From: Misgurnus anguillicaudatus | Lineage: Eukaryota > Chordata > Actinopteri > Cypriniformes > Cobitidae | DNA length: 64,000 nt | Reading direction: 5' to 3' | Assembly (NCBI RefSeq): GCF_027580225.2 | Contig: NC_073354.2 | Span: 7,974,001 to 8,038,000 of the forward strand | In this document: positions 51,855 through 62,296 of the stretch, piece by piece | Layout: each line of letters opens with the position of its first letter | Numbering within the stretch: the stretch's first letter is position 1 | Notes under the pieces: generated by a model | What the model was told of the DNA's origin: nothing | The model's database searches: none | Seen by the model: only the letters and a program-made list of their open reading frames with translations | Program-made: the position numbers and the translations under genes

Positions 51855-51896
<42 letters not shown>

Positions 51897-54800
51897 GAGA
51901 GTAGCATGTTTGTCTCCAAGAGACGTTTCATTTTGAAGACATGTGGAACAACCCTCTTACTGCAGGCACTGGTGCCTCTGCTGGAACTAGCGCGCGAGTA
52001 CTGCGGCTTTGATGCCATCGAGGTAACACACAAACGCACACACACACTCGCTCTCACACCACTCTTGCGCGCACACACAAGGAAGTAAACACTATACTGC
52101 GGTTTATCTCACACCATTAACATAAAGCAGTAAAGTCAGGAGAGATATAATGAACCATTTGCAAATCTGGTTTAGTTTATGAGTTATTGCATACATGCAG
52201 TCACATGATCTACACATGATGTCATCAAAACTCTCATGATAATACAGCATTAATGGTGCATTCACACCAGACACGAATTAAATGTTAAACGCAAGTGTTA
52301 ACATGTTTAGTCAACGCATGACGCAATAGACATCCTGCGGCGCGAATTGAGGTTTTGGGCATTTAAAATATCTGAACTTATTCTCGCCTCATTAACCAAT
52401 CAGGAGCGTGCTCTAGTAGTGACGTGATTGCGACGTAGTGAGGCCAAAATCATCGTTGTTGTATGTGGACACCCAGAGCTGTACGACACATCTTTATACT
52501 TTTATAGAAATGGAAATTAAAAGGATCTTGCTTTGATGAAAGTGAGTGAGGAGGTCGGACAATCTGGTAAGTTGTAAAAAACGCTCTTTAGTCAGTTTGA
52601 GCTCTATACCCATATTGAGACTACTATTTCGCATGAATAACGCAAGTTAATTAAATGTTCAAGCGTACAACTACGCGCGAGTAGCGCGATATATTCGCTT
52701 CTGGTTTGAGCGCACAGTAACGGTGTATTCATGACTGTAATGTGTGTTTGGTGCTTAAAGCCCACACTGAGATGTTCAGGGTTTCCCGCAGAAAATTTGT
52801 TAGATAAGGTGGTAGGGTTGGGTGAGTGGGCGGGGCAGAAGGCGTGGCAATCAAAGTGGCGGGGCGTATGCGTCATGATGAAAATTAAAATATTTTTATT
52901 TAAAACAGTCAAATAAAACTTAACTTTGAAGAAACTATGGCAGAAAACGAACACATACTAGATTATTAATGAATTAAATGTTTAAACGAAAATAGCTGTG
53001 TAATGAAGTGAAACTAAAGGGTTAATAAACACAAACTAAAGCAGATGTTGTAGAACGTCAGGCAAACGATGATAGATAGCGCAAAAATTTAAAAAACTGA
53101 TTATTTCCCACTATTAATTACATTATCTTAAAGGAGTGTAACTACTGTAGCATGTAAATAATGGACATAAATAAAGTGAGCAGAAGCGCTCAACAATTAT
53201 ATCGAATCAACAGGCACATGAAACCTTAGCAGGTTGCTCAAGTAACAAAATCACCAGCTAACTTACTTTAAATTTGCAAGAACTATAGACGAATACAATA
53301 ACAGGCTTAAATAACCCCAAAACATAAGTCCACTAACAGTTCTCACGGACACGCGTTTTATCAACTGGCTATAGTCCAGACATGACGGACCACGTCTTTA
53401 TCTCATTTCGGCCGTGTGGCGCGCGTCCCCGTTCGCTGTGTGAAGCGCGTACGCGCTATTCTCCGAGATGCACCTCACGGCCTTTTGTGCAGTAGTTTTT
53501 TGTTGTTGGATGATCTAGTTAATGCGGTAGGGTTTCCAAGCTTAGGCGGGCCGCCTGAACTGAAATGTGCTGTGGGAAACCCTGATGTAAGAAGTGATCA
53601 GTTTGAGATCACTTGAGTTTGCTGTGTTGTGATCTTTCCATGCAATCGGTTTTTTTTCCGTTTCAGAATTTCTTCTACTCACGTAAAAACTTCATGAAGC
53701 CCGCCCATCAGGAGTTTCCTCATCGTAACTTCCAGGAGGAGGTCGAGTTCCTCAGCCAGATCTTTCCAAGTATGATTTCACATGACACGCAAATCATCAT
53801 CATTTGTTTTAAATAATTTCTGCCTGATAAAATACTGACAGATGAATGAAAGGGTTTTGACGTGTGTGTTTGTTCATACAGATGGAGCAGCCTACTGTAT
53901 GGGACGCCTGAACTCGGACTGCTGGTGAGTTCACAGCAGAAGAGCCCTCAGCAGTCAACATCTTATTTACATAAGTGTTTTTGGGTTTTTTAAATTCCGA
54001 TCATTTGTGTCAGTAATTTGTACGTTGTCGTGATTATTTGTGTTTTGTCTATCGTCAGGTACCTGTTTACCCTGGAACTGCCGGAGTACTGGGAGAATAA
54101 ACAGGCGGACCAGACGCTAGAAGTTCTGATGAGTGATCTTGAACCAGCTGTGATGGACCAGTTCTATATGAAAGATGGTGTTTCTGCTATTGATGTCACT
54201 CGTGTAAGAGCTACATCACTTCCTGTTCGATTGATCGCTTGATTGATTCATATCCATATCTGTTTTGCAGACACGTGTCGTACAACGCGAGCTGTGCCGT
54301 TATAATTAAAGTCAGCCACCGTTTCATCATACAACACGAGCTGCACGTTTAAAGTAATGGGGAAATCCAGATTTTTATAACTGTAACAATGCATGTATAT
54401 CATTTTTATAGCATATGGTTTATTTATTTTGTTAATAATGAATAATGTTAGTTCTTATCAATGTTTTATTAATTAATTATGCTTATTCAACTTATAAAGT
54501 TAAAGATTAAAATGAGTTTATTTATCTGTTGATTTACCAGCGCATCCCTGAAGACTAAATTCTTGTTGTTTGTTTATATTTTGACATTTTAAGGTGTTTG
54601 CTATTTAAAAGCTGCACAAACTTTTTTATTTAAGGCTTAAAATATCCGAAAGATGATATTAGTAAAACTAGTAGTGTGTTGCTTTTGCACTTTTAACAGT
54701 ACACTTCTAAAGATAAAATACCCTAATTTAGTGCCGTTGCCGTATTTAACTTTCATTAGTGAAAAATCTAATTGAGTAAATTTTTATCCGATTAGTTGAT

Positions 54801-56367
54801 TAATAAAAAAAATTTGTCAGATTAATCGATTAGGAAAATAATTGCTAGTTGCAGCTCTAGATTCATTAACAACGCTTAATAAAACCGAAATCGTCATTTA
54901 GAAAGTGCTTGAAATACATGGACTACAGTGTAAATAATGTGATGTATGGATGTCCCAGTCAGTGTTTGTGATCTGTGTATCTTTACAGATGAGTGGAATT
55001 CGTGACCTGATTCCAGGTTCAGTGATCGATGCCACATTGTTCAATCCGTGTGGATACTCGATGAATGGAATGAAGTCCGATGGAAGATTTGATATCTGCC
55101 TGCTGGCTTGTTTAAAGTCGATCTGTGTGTTATATCAGTCAAAGTAAAATACCTTTTCTTTGTAGGGAACTTACTGGACGATTCACATCACACCTGAGCC
55201 AGAGTTCTCTTATGTTAGCTTTGAAACCAACCTCTCCCAGACATCCTACGATGAGCTGATTCGCAAAGTCGTGGATGTCTTTAAACCAGGGAAATTTGTG
55301 ACAACCCTTTTCGTCAATCAGGTACATGGTTACACACACAAAAAAATGATCTTAGGCTACGTTTGCACGACAACAATGTAGTAAACAACTTTACTTACAC
55401 GGCAACATTATCAGAACAATCCACATTCACATAGATTCGTAAAAATAAACGAGTACACTGTATTATGCGTTCCGGGACAGTAGATGGCGATGTTACTTTG
55501 TAAAGAAACACTACACGCTTGCACACATACACAATTTTCTACAGGGCAATAAATACCAATGATTAAGACGGTGAATGCATTTAGCAATTTTTTTAGATTA
55601 ACAACGTGGTAGATTTCTAAAAACCTAAAAAAGGACTAAAGAGCAACAAATTCTTTTAAACTTTGTCGGAGACACGCTAAAAAACTGTTTCTGATTTCTA
55701 ACATATTTAAAGGTGCAGTGTGTAAATTTAAAGGTATAGTCAGTGGTGAGGTTGTGCATTGCAACCAACAGCTCAGTCCATTGCTCACCCCTCGCTTTGA
55801 AACACATAGAGAAGCTACGTTAGCCGCCACCGGGCAAACATGTCATCGTCGGAGACAACTTAATAAAAGTTTGTCTGTTAAGGGCTTCTGTAAAAACATG
55901 GCGGCACAAAATGGAGACTTCCATGTAAGGGGACCCTCTGTGTATCTAGATAAAAACATTTCATTCTAAGTAAATAACAGTTCATTATGAAAGGTCTTTA
56001 TACATCCCTGATAATATAGTTTTATATAATATTTTGCATTTCTGTCAAGAGATGCTTCTAAAAATTACACACTGCACCTTTAAATCTTTTGTTTTTAACC
56101 ATATACACTAGTGTTTATACATTGGTTTCTCTCAATCTGGTAGCTGATTGGTTTGCTGTTAAATGTTTTGCTGAGGTGATATCCAGTGTTGAGTTTCTCT
56201 GTATCTTCTACTTTATCAATCAGAGCTCCAAATGTCGCAGTGTTTTCTCCTCAGCCCAGAAAGTTGAGAGTTACCGTCTCCTCGACCGCCAGTTGGCCCA
56301 CTTCAACGATTACAATTTCGTCTTCACCAGTTACGCAAAGAAACGCCAGCAGAAACAACAGAGCTGA
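46627..56367 (+). CDS. amd1: S-adenosylmethionine decarboxylase proenzyme (AdoMetDC)
   Basis: Decarboxylates S-adenosylmethionine to the aminopropyl donor for spermidine and spermine synthesis, in the cytosol. Nine exons join in frame: 46627-46736, 49924-50010, 51896-52022, 53667-53769, 53882-53924, 54059-54203, 54989-55081, 55166-55321 and 56224-56367 (335 aa; human 334). Self-cleavage site LSES is at E67-S68, where S68 becomes the pyruvoyl group. Cys82, Ser229 and His243 are present at the human positions, and E10/E13 correspond to human E8/E11. Two in-frame ATGs occur; the second (46627) has A at -3 and G at +4 and gives human-like numbering. Introns 2 and 7 lack a GT donor at the conserved border, which is odd because the coding sequence is otherwise intact. 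Confidence 0.95.
46737..47789. other. amd1 intron 1, 5' part, no repeat recognised
   Basis: Fairly GC-rich just after exon 1, with CpG-containing stretches around 47330-47720 that may still belong to the promoter-proximal region. No exon supported. Confidence 0.45.
47790..48100. repeat. MITE-like repeat with GT microsatellite
   Basis: Starts GCTGCATAACAACTAATCG and ends AACCATTCGTTTTATGAGCCC. Internal arms AAAAGTTTTTTGTTTAC and GTAAACAAAAACTTTT are inverted. A (GT)n run lies at about 47985-48009. Related to 26325-28142. Confidence 0.6.
48675..48943. mobile_element. TTAA-type palindromic MITE (GTTCACC family)
   Basis: TTAA at 48671-48674 and 48944-48947; arms TTTACTCACCCTCATG and TTGAGGATGAGTAAAT; right end GAACTATCCCC. 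Its right TTAA is also the left TTAA of the next element. Confidence 0.75.
48948..49318. mobile_element. TTAA-type MITE (AGGTGCAGTGTG family), copy 1
   Basis: Starts AGGTACAGTGCGTAAATTT and ends AATTGCACACTGCACCT, bounded by TTAA on each side. Shares GTTAAGGGTTTCTGTAGAAA and GTAAGGGGACCCTGTGTG with the copy at 55711-56079. Confidence 0.75.
49323..49923. other. amd1 intron 1, 3' part
   Basis: Intronic, no repeat or exon recognised before the exon 2 acceptor. Confidence 0.45.
49924..50010 (+). CDS. amd1: amd1 coding exon 2
   Basis: Encodes [20 protein letters not shown] and TDRQEAYIL, plus the first two bases of Ser66. Acceptor TTTTCAG is normal. The frame-keeping 3' border is CTCAG followed by TGAGTT, with no GT; see the findings. 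Confidence 0.88.
50011..51856. other. amd1 intron 2
   Basis: Begins with a short (TGTC)n run at 50022-50041. About 51290-51560 holds a repeat with AATAATTGATGG, TAATGCACACC and ATACCACGGTTAAC words. A related inverted stretch lies at 61630-61870. The rest is unrecognised. Confidence 0.5.
51857..51894. repeat. (CT)n microsatellite acting as polypyrimidine tract
   Basis: About 18 uninterrupted CT units end in CAG, directly at the amd1 exon 3 acceptor (51895/51896). Confidence 0.9.
51896..52022 (+). CDS. amd1: amd1 coding exon 3 (cleavage site)
   Basis: Encodes [20 protein letters not shown] and on to [12 protein letters not shown]. Contains the autocleavage pair E67-S68 and Cys82. Its acceptor polypyrimidine tract is a pure CT microsatellite. 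Donor GTAACA. Confidence 0.94.
52250..52740. repeat. Dispersed repeat with inverted TGCATTCACACC-type ends
   Basis: AATGGTGCATTCACACCAG on the left and a weaker mirrored GTAACGGTGTATTCATG on the right. A common fish repeat type; borders approximate. Confidence 0.45.
52777..53584. mobile_element. hAT-like element with CAGGGTTTCCC ends
   Basis: CAGGGTTTCCCGCAGAAAAT on the left faces GTGCTGTGGGAAACCCTG on the right. CGGGGCAG and GGCGGGCC words inside match the family style. About 808 bp in amd1 intron 3; no transposase. Confidence 0.7.
53667..53769 (+). CDS. amd1: amd1 coding exon 4
   Basis: Encodes [20 protein letters not shown] and [14 protein letters not shown]. Acceptor CCGTTTCAG, donor GTATGA. 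Confidence 0.94.
53882..53924 (+). CDS. amd1: amd1 coding exon 5
   Basis: Small exon of 43 nt encoding [14 protein letters not shown] and part of Trp. Donor GTGAGT. The intron before it is only 112 nt. Confidence 0.93.
54059..54203 (+). CDS. amd1: amd1 coding exon 6
   Basis: Encodes [20 protein letters not shown] and on through [18 protein letters not shown]. Donor GTAAGA. Confidence 0.94.
54204..54988. other. amd1 intron 6
   Basis: Contains duplicated short words (CGTACAACGCGAGCTG near 54284, CATACAACACGAGCTGC near 54327). A repeat end is near 54780-54860 (GATTAATCGATTAGG, then AGTTGCAGCTCTA). Nothing coding. Confidence 0.45.
54989..55081 (+). CDS. amd1: amd1 coding exon 7
   Basis: Encodes [20 protein letters not shown] and [11 protein letters not shown], including active-site Ser229. 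The homologous 3' border (after D236) is followed by GGAAGA where a GTAAGA-like donor is expected. Read-through into the 84-nt intron meets TAA at 55145. Confidence 0.88.
55166..55321 (+). CDS. amd1: amd1 coding exon 8
   Basis: Encodes [20 protein letters not shown] and on to [14 protein letters not shown], including His243 needed for processing. Acceptor TTTGTAG, donor GTACAT. Confidence 0.94.
55711..56079. mobile_element. TTAA-type MITE (AGGTGCAGTGTG family), copy 2
   Basis: Starts AGGTGCAGTGTGTAAATTT and ends AATTACACACTGCACCT, with TTAA on each side. It fills most of amd1 intron 8, directly upstream of the last exon. Confidence 0.75.
56224..56367 (+). CDS. amd1: amd1 coding exon 9 with UGA stop
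   Basis: Encodes [20 protein letters not shown] and on to [20 protein letters not shown], then TGA at 56365-56367. The acceptor is CAATCAG. The frame stays open for another 117 codons beyond the stop. Confidence 0.94.
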   Translation, partial: SSKCRSVFSSAQKVESYRLLDRQLAHFNDYNFVFTSYAKKRQQKQQS

Positions 56368-56721
56368 ACCTCCGAAATGAAGAAGCGCAAGAAGAAATCC
56401 CGCCGCTCCGAGGAACATCTCGGCGGCCGGCGGGATCTCATAGCGGAGTGTCGGTTTCTGTGCGTAGGGCCTTCTGGCTGTAGATCTTCCCTGAGTTTAA
56501 CCTTTATGCATTATTGTACCTGTACCGTAGATATCGTGCATGAAAGCCCCTCACGTGTCTCTGTAGATATTCCAGCTCATTCTTGCTGTGATCTTGAAGT
56601 GCATGTAGAGTTACTGAACGCGGCGGTGTGTTTGAGGCATGTCACACCGTCGCGATGTTCCCTTCCCTTCCTGCAAGTGTCTCCTCGTATCCCTCACAGA
56701 CAAGGTTTCCGACCTCACTAG
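56368..56721 (+). other. amd1: In-frame open extension after the amd1 stop (readthrough/ribosome-queuing region)
   Basis: The same frame continues for 117 sense codons after UGA, to TAG at 56719-56721. It starts with a very basic stretch (KKRKKKSRR) and ends near RQGFRPH. Vertebrate AMD1 is known to have such a conserved 3' frame (about 127 codons in human). Rare stop-codon readthrough feeds ribosomes into it, and they stall and queue at its end, limiting output per mRNA. Position, frame and size fit; conservation of the terminal stall peptide was not tested. It is probably not a separate gene. Confidence 0.75.
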
Positions 56722-58372
56722 GCAAGGACCCTGACATGCTCGCATCATCCGTCTTTCTTTTTTGCCGTGTGCCTCGCAGACCAAAACAAAAAAACGACGT
56801 TTTGTACAAGTTAACGAGTTGGCGTTCAAGGTTTGCATTGCGTTTCGGTTTTTTCTGATTAAATGCTTTGCTGGTTTGTGTTCAGCTAGCTAAGCGGTTT
56901 AAAGGTGTTTCGAACTATATCGCTCTAAAATTAATTTTCTTAAAAGACTTGAATAACCTGAAGTTCATTTACTGAGGTTTTTGACAGCCACCAGGCTTCA
57001 AATGTTGTTTATACGACATATTAATAAAATTAGTTGTAACTGTAAAACTTTCTGAAATGGTTTAAAGATGGCTTTATCTTAAAATAACTTTGATAACAAC
57101 GATGGCCTGAGAAAATTGGTCGTAACTATAAATATACTTATGCTCTCCAAACAGTCATCTTTATTTATAGAAGTGAATGTTTCAAAAGTTGAGTAACTTA
57201 ACCGTTTCATTGCTTTAGTGTTGTGAATGTATATCCTGCATTGCAAACCAGCTTGTGTAAGTTAAACCGTCGTCTTCCTTTCTGCAAAAATCATGAATGT
57301 ATAAAAAAAGACGATGGGTAGTGGGGCACAGCCTGTTTAAAACGCTGAATAAAAACGGTTAGACCGACACTTTCAGTGTACTGAACACCCAGCAAAGCAT
57401 TTTTCTTTCTCTCTTTTTCTCTTCTGGTAAGCACACAATAGGCAGACGCTGATCTGAGCATGTCGGGGTCAAACCGGATCATTCGACACTAGCGATGCAG
57501 AAAATGAAGTTTTATTAAAGATTAATTTGCACCAAAATACTATTCCACCTCTCCGGATCCGATTTTTTGCATCTAGGGAATGATTTCATGATGTTTTCAT
57601 TTCCTATTGCATGCGGCTAACGCGTAGCAGGTCATTGAATGTGCTTTTGCCCCGTGTAAACTTTATGTACGTCATTTTTGTTTATACACTGTAACATACT
57701 TAGTTGACTGAGCGATCTGAGCAATAGATATGCTGTTTATTTTTATTCGAATCTGTGCTGAAGATGTGAAGGTGATGATGTTTTTGTTATTTCTCCTTTT
57801 ATAGTGGCAGTACATTAAATAAGTTTCACTTAAAGCTGCTGTTACTGAGAGATAAAACTGTAGATATAGATATAGGTCAAGACAATTCAATTGCATTTAC
57901 CAGAAAAGACAATCGTATTAAATTTGACACACGGACCACTGCTAGGAGAAATCGCAGCATCACAACCAGCACTTGTTTTCTGTTTTTCCTGTTGAATATG
58001 GGAAACGGTTAGTTTCGAGCATTTTTTTTGGTCTCTTTATACACATGAGATTTTATACATAGACGTTACATAAGCATGAAAGGGGTCGGCGGTAATGTTA
58101 CGGACCAACTTTTATAAAACTTTCTTTTTCTGACCCTGTTCTGAGGTGTTGAGTGAACTTCTCTGATAATTTTGTTAGTTCTTCCCAGCCTGTGTGATGA
58201 TGATGATGTATGGGTTAGAGTAAAGGTTTGGCTGCAGGATTTATCACAGGACGTTGGGAAGGGAAAACTCTGCTCTCCTGATTCTCTTGCTTTTCCATGG
58301 TTGGTCAAGATGTGCTAAATATATCTGTAAGAGCTTGATGCTTTCAATAAAGTAAGTCACTATCAACTGTGT
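56722..58372 (+). other. amd1: amd1 3' UTR, distal part
   Basis: A long 3' UTR fits the gene's known roughly 2 kb tail. It holds alternative AATAAA-like signals near 57022 and 57346 and a final signal at 58346. No MITE was recognised inside it, unlike the flanking introns and intergenic DNA, which suggests constraint. Confidence 0.6.
58346..58351 (+). terminator. amd1 distal poly(A) signal AATAAA
   Basis: TTCAATAAAG is followed within 20-40 nt by a GT-rich element (GTGTCTGCGTGTTGTG), the classical cleavage and polyadenylation arrangement. Cleavage is expected near 58365-58372. Confidence 0.7.
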
Positions 58373-58419
58373 CTGCGTGTTGTGATTGATTTACAGAAGT
58401 AATTTCCAAACCAACACAC

Positions 58420-58756
58420 GGTTCCCACAGGTCCTTGAAAGGGTGTGAATCTGGGAAAAATAACTCGAGGCCCTGGGAAGTTTTTGAAAATACATACAAA
58501 GATACAGGTCATTGAAAGTGCTTGAATCTATTTTATGCAAGACATTTTCCGTGGAAAAAAATCCATATTCTCTGTAAAGTGTAGGATGATATCAGTGCGA
58601 GTTCCCTCAAAGGGGAACTGTAACAATGTATTTTAAAAGGTAACACAATGTAACCTTGCTCTCACTTGAAATGTGTCCCCACATTTAGTCCTTGAATTTG
58701 AGGGTATGGGACCGGGAAGGTCCTTGAATTTGAAGTTAACTAAGGTGTGGGAACCG
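58420..58756. mobile_element. hAT-like MITE with CGGTTCCCACA ends
   Basis: CGGTTCCCACAGGTCCTTGA on the left faces AAGGTGTGGGAACCG on the right. The right 180 bp recurs at 59826-59958. Confidence 0.6.
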
Positions 58757-59323
58757 TGCAACATAACACAGTTGCATAAAATTAACAGATTAATAAACCT
58801 AATCAAAGGGGGTGGAGTTAAGATATATATGATGGCTTTATTCACATTTTTGTCAGCATTACTTGATTTTTTTCAAATTAACTCTAGGGGATCTGGGAAA
58901 TGAGAATATTTTCAAAAAGTGGAGTGTCCCTTTAAGTCTTTTGGTTTAAATATTTAAACAACTAACTGGATCACACATTCATTTAACACAATACTGTCAA
59001 ATTCCCAAAACTAACCACAGACTGCAGAAACATCTGAATGAAGGCCAGACCTCAGACTATTTAAAGTAATGAGGAGCATCCGACTTTATATTAAAAACTT
59101 CTTTTGTTTCAACGAAAACCTTAATAGCCAAAACTGATTCTTAAGAAGAAATATTCAAGTAATAATTTAACAATGAACTGATTGTAGTCACTACACTGTA
59201 AAACCTGATAAGTTAACTCAAACTATTTGAGGAAACAGATTCCCTTAAACCATTTAAGTTTTAAAACGCATATGAGTACTGTGAGCTTAAATGTATTGAA
59301 TCATACCTAAATGCTTATGTGCA

Positions 59324-59803
59324 CATAGATATGTATAAAGGCTAGATGGCTCAAGGCGGAGTCCCTAACGGCATCACCTGGCGGCCATCTTAGGACAGGG
59401 CGCTCGCTCACTCGTAGCATTGAGTTTAATGGTGCAGGTACTTTTAAATGACCATAACTTGCTCAATTTTCTTCCGATTTTCAAACGGTTTGGGTTTTTA
59501 CAAACGTTATTAACGTGGCTATAATTCTGGATGCTTTAACATGTTTCATGAATTTATTTTTTATTTTTAGTATAGGTATGCCGTGTCATAGGTACATCTT
59601 TGACGTTTATAACAAACCAAACTGTTTGAAAATCGGTAAAAAAAATAAGCAAGTTATGGTCATTTAAAAGTACCTGCATCATTAAAACTCAATGCTACGA
59701 GTGAGCGAGCGCCCTGTCGTAAGATGGCCGCCAAAATGCGGACGTTGCACTCAATTGGCCAGCAGCGCGGACGAGCCATCTAGCCTTTATATACATATCT
59801 ATG
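59324..59803. mobile_element. hAT-type MITE with perfect 8-bp TSD, copy 2
   Basis: Same element as 4433-4899, in the same orientation. It is flanked by the perfect 8-bp duplication TATGTGCA (59316-59323 and 59804-59811). It carries a small extra piece (GCGCGGACGAGC) in the right arm. Confidence 0.8.
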
Positions 59804-59825
59804 TATGTGCATAGTTACACATAAA

Positions 59826-59958
59826 AGCTGTAACAATGTATCTTACAAAGTAACACGATGTAACCTCACTTAAAATGTGTCCTTGAATTGAGGTTATTGG
59901 ACCTGGAAAGTCATTGAAAGGTCTTTGAATTTGAAGTTAACTAAGGTGTGGGAACCCT
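59826..59958. repeat. Partial second copy of the CGGTTCCCACA MITE
   Basis: Shares TGAATTTGAAGTTAACTAAG and GTGTGGGAACC with 58580-58756; the left half is missing. Confidence 0.6.
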
Positions 59959-61149
59959 GTTTTAAACAGTTGATTCATTTTGTCTATCAGAGTCACTGGT
60001 GTAACTGAACAGCAACAATGCTGCTAAATAAAGATTTGCATGTGGAAGACATTTTTTGCATTCACTGGTAGGGTGTGTTTTTCATCCAGAAAATGTGTTA
60101 ACAGAAGATCAGGTTGGTCACTGGTAGGGAGTGTTTTTAATCCAACTGAAAGGAACAAATAAAACAAAGAAATAATAATAACATTGGAGCTGATTCATTT
60201 ATCCTATAAATCATATGCACTCATTTTTAAGAAATGAAGCACAGCATTTTATAAATGAGACCCCTGAACACAAACTGGGGCTAGTTGTTGGAGATCACAT
60301 TGACCATGAATCTGGAAAGAGAATAAAGTGGGTGACTTGAAGAACCACAGCTGCTTTGTCACTGCCACCTTTAATAAGACTATAGTTGTACTTTATTACA
60401 GATTACTTGTTGAATCTATACTGCTTTTGAAAAATCTGGATAGTCATCTAATTCAATATGGTTGCCCTTAATAAAAAAGAATCATATTTTTTTGTGGTGT
60501 AAGTGTAGCAACCATGTTTTTTGGTGTATTGATTACTAGTAGCAAAACCATGGTTATTTTGTGGTCCCAATGTGGCAAAAAATTAATTTCTTTGGCCAAA
60601 AGTATGTTTTTATTATGTGAAATACATTTAGTAGATAGTAAAGCTTAATGAAATATATTTTTGAATTATCTTAAATGATGAATATATTTCAAAATGTACT
60701 TCAGGGGCATCAAATACATTTATATTTTGGCCAGGAAAAATATATTTTTGCCTTTTGCCATATTGGTTTGTATAAAATGTATAAGTAAAATATAAAATTA
60801 TATTTAAAAAAAAAAATAAATAAAAAAAATATATATATAAAATATAATATAAAAGTATATTTTTGCAGTTGAAAATATACTTCATTTTAATCTTTTTAAT
60901 TAAACCTGTTATTTTTTCCAAGTTTGTTACATACAAAGTTTTTCTTTTACTGCCGTGTGAATATAAATGCTTTAATATATATTTATTTTTAAAATATATT
61001 TAAAAATATACAAAAATGGCCAGAAAATATATTGGTGAAAAATACATTTTGTAAACATTGCAAAATATATTTTAGCACATTTTTTGTATATTTTGAAATC
61101 TATTTTAAATTATGTTTGACATAATTGTTTTCCTTGCCATGGTTTCACT
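59959..61149. other. Intergenic, AT-rich
   Basis: Contains a strongly AT-rich stretch (about 60790-60860) and repeated AAAATATATTTT-like words from 60600 to 61110. No gene supported; the AT-rich minus-strand open frame here is compositional. Confidence 0.5.
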
Positions 61150-61327
61150 ATACTGTAAAAAAATTTAGCATGAAGTTAAAACAACTTGTTTTGCAAGTCA
61201 ATTCAACCTATAAGTTTTGGCTTGTGATAAGTTGACAACTTATAAAATCAAGTTGAAATTGTTAAATGTATTTTTTTAAGTTAAAATATATGTTAATTTG
61301 ACAAAAATGCTGTGTATTTTTACAGTG
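61150..61327. mobile_element. MITE with CACTGTAAAA-type ends, copy 2
   Basis: Same sequence type as 21890-22075: CAAGTCAATTCAACCTATA and GACAAAAATGCTGTG are shared, ending TTTTTACAGTG. Confidence 0.65.
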
Positions 61328-61629
61328 TACAGTAGCCATGTTTTAGTTTTTTAATTGTAGTAAAACCATGGTTAATTTTCGTAAGGGTCTATCCCAAGTT
61401 TCTCTGAGAAACACTTCACTTTTGTAACCCTAACCTTTCTGGAAGTTATTCCCCAACTAGAGACTCCTTAAACCAGTACATTTTGCTTCTCTGTTTAAAA
61501 CATATAAAACTAAAGTTTTGTGAAGTTCCTTTATTGACATGGCTCAAGGTTTAACTGAATATTAACTGTAAAATCTGACATCTGATATTATAGATCATTA
61601 CTATTAATTATGCCACAGGCCTGTTGAAT

Positions 61630-61870
61630 GCTTTATTCTGATTGGTTGAGAAATGTTTCACGGTTGTGCATTATTTTTCGATAAACACACACCTGACCTG
61701 TCAAATGTCTTAAAAATAGGCACCAGAGCAATGATTGTGGTAACCGTGGTATAAGAGGAATAATTGACTCAGGTCCTTTGAAATATTTGAAAATAATGCA
61801 CACCTGCGGTGTAACTCTGCCATCGAGTTACACCACGGGTGTGCATTATTTTTAAATATTTCAAATATTT
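61630..61870. repeat. Palindromic repeat with AATAATGCACACC arms
   Basis: GAAAATAATGCACACCTGCG and CGGGTGTGCATTATTTT are inverted around 61815. Related words occur inverted at 51290-51560. Confidence 0.55.
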
Positions 61871-62149
61871 CAAAGCTGAACTTCGTAGCTTTTAGTCCAA
61901 GCTCTTGTCTTATTAAGACCTGACTAATGCAAAGCATTACTGACTGACTGACCTTCCAGCCAGCACGACCGATACCTTTTGAAATGATTCAGAATGCAGC
62001 AGCACGTTTTTTTTTTAATAACCAAAGGGAGCTCACGTCACACCCATTCTGGTTTCACTCAACTGGCTTTCAGGACTGTATCTGCACCTGCATACCTCAA
62101 CTTAACCTTACAGGTTTGCAGTACCTCAGGCCATCTATGATCAGCAAAT

Positions 62150-62292
62150 AAGAGATCATGCACAAAAACATTTATTCATTTTGTTCCTCCCAAAATATCA
62201 TGTTTTCTGTTCACCAGAACAAAGAAATATATACAGTTTTGCAACAACATGATGGTGAGTAAATGATTTTCATTTTTGGATGAACTATCCCT
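62150..62292. mobile_element. TTAA-type palindromic MITE, truncated copy
   Basis: The right half only is good: GATGGTGAGTAAATGATTTTC and GGATGAACTATCCCT followed by TTAA. Confidence 0.6.
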
Positions 62293-62296
62293 TTAA

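Noticed and set aside
56628..56858. 76-codon open frame in the amd1 3' UTR
   Set aside because: Out of frame with amd1, no domain; the in-frame extension 56368-56721 explains the region better.
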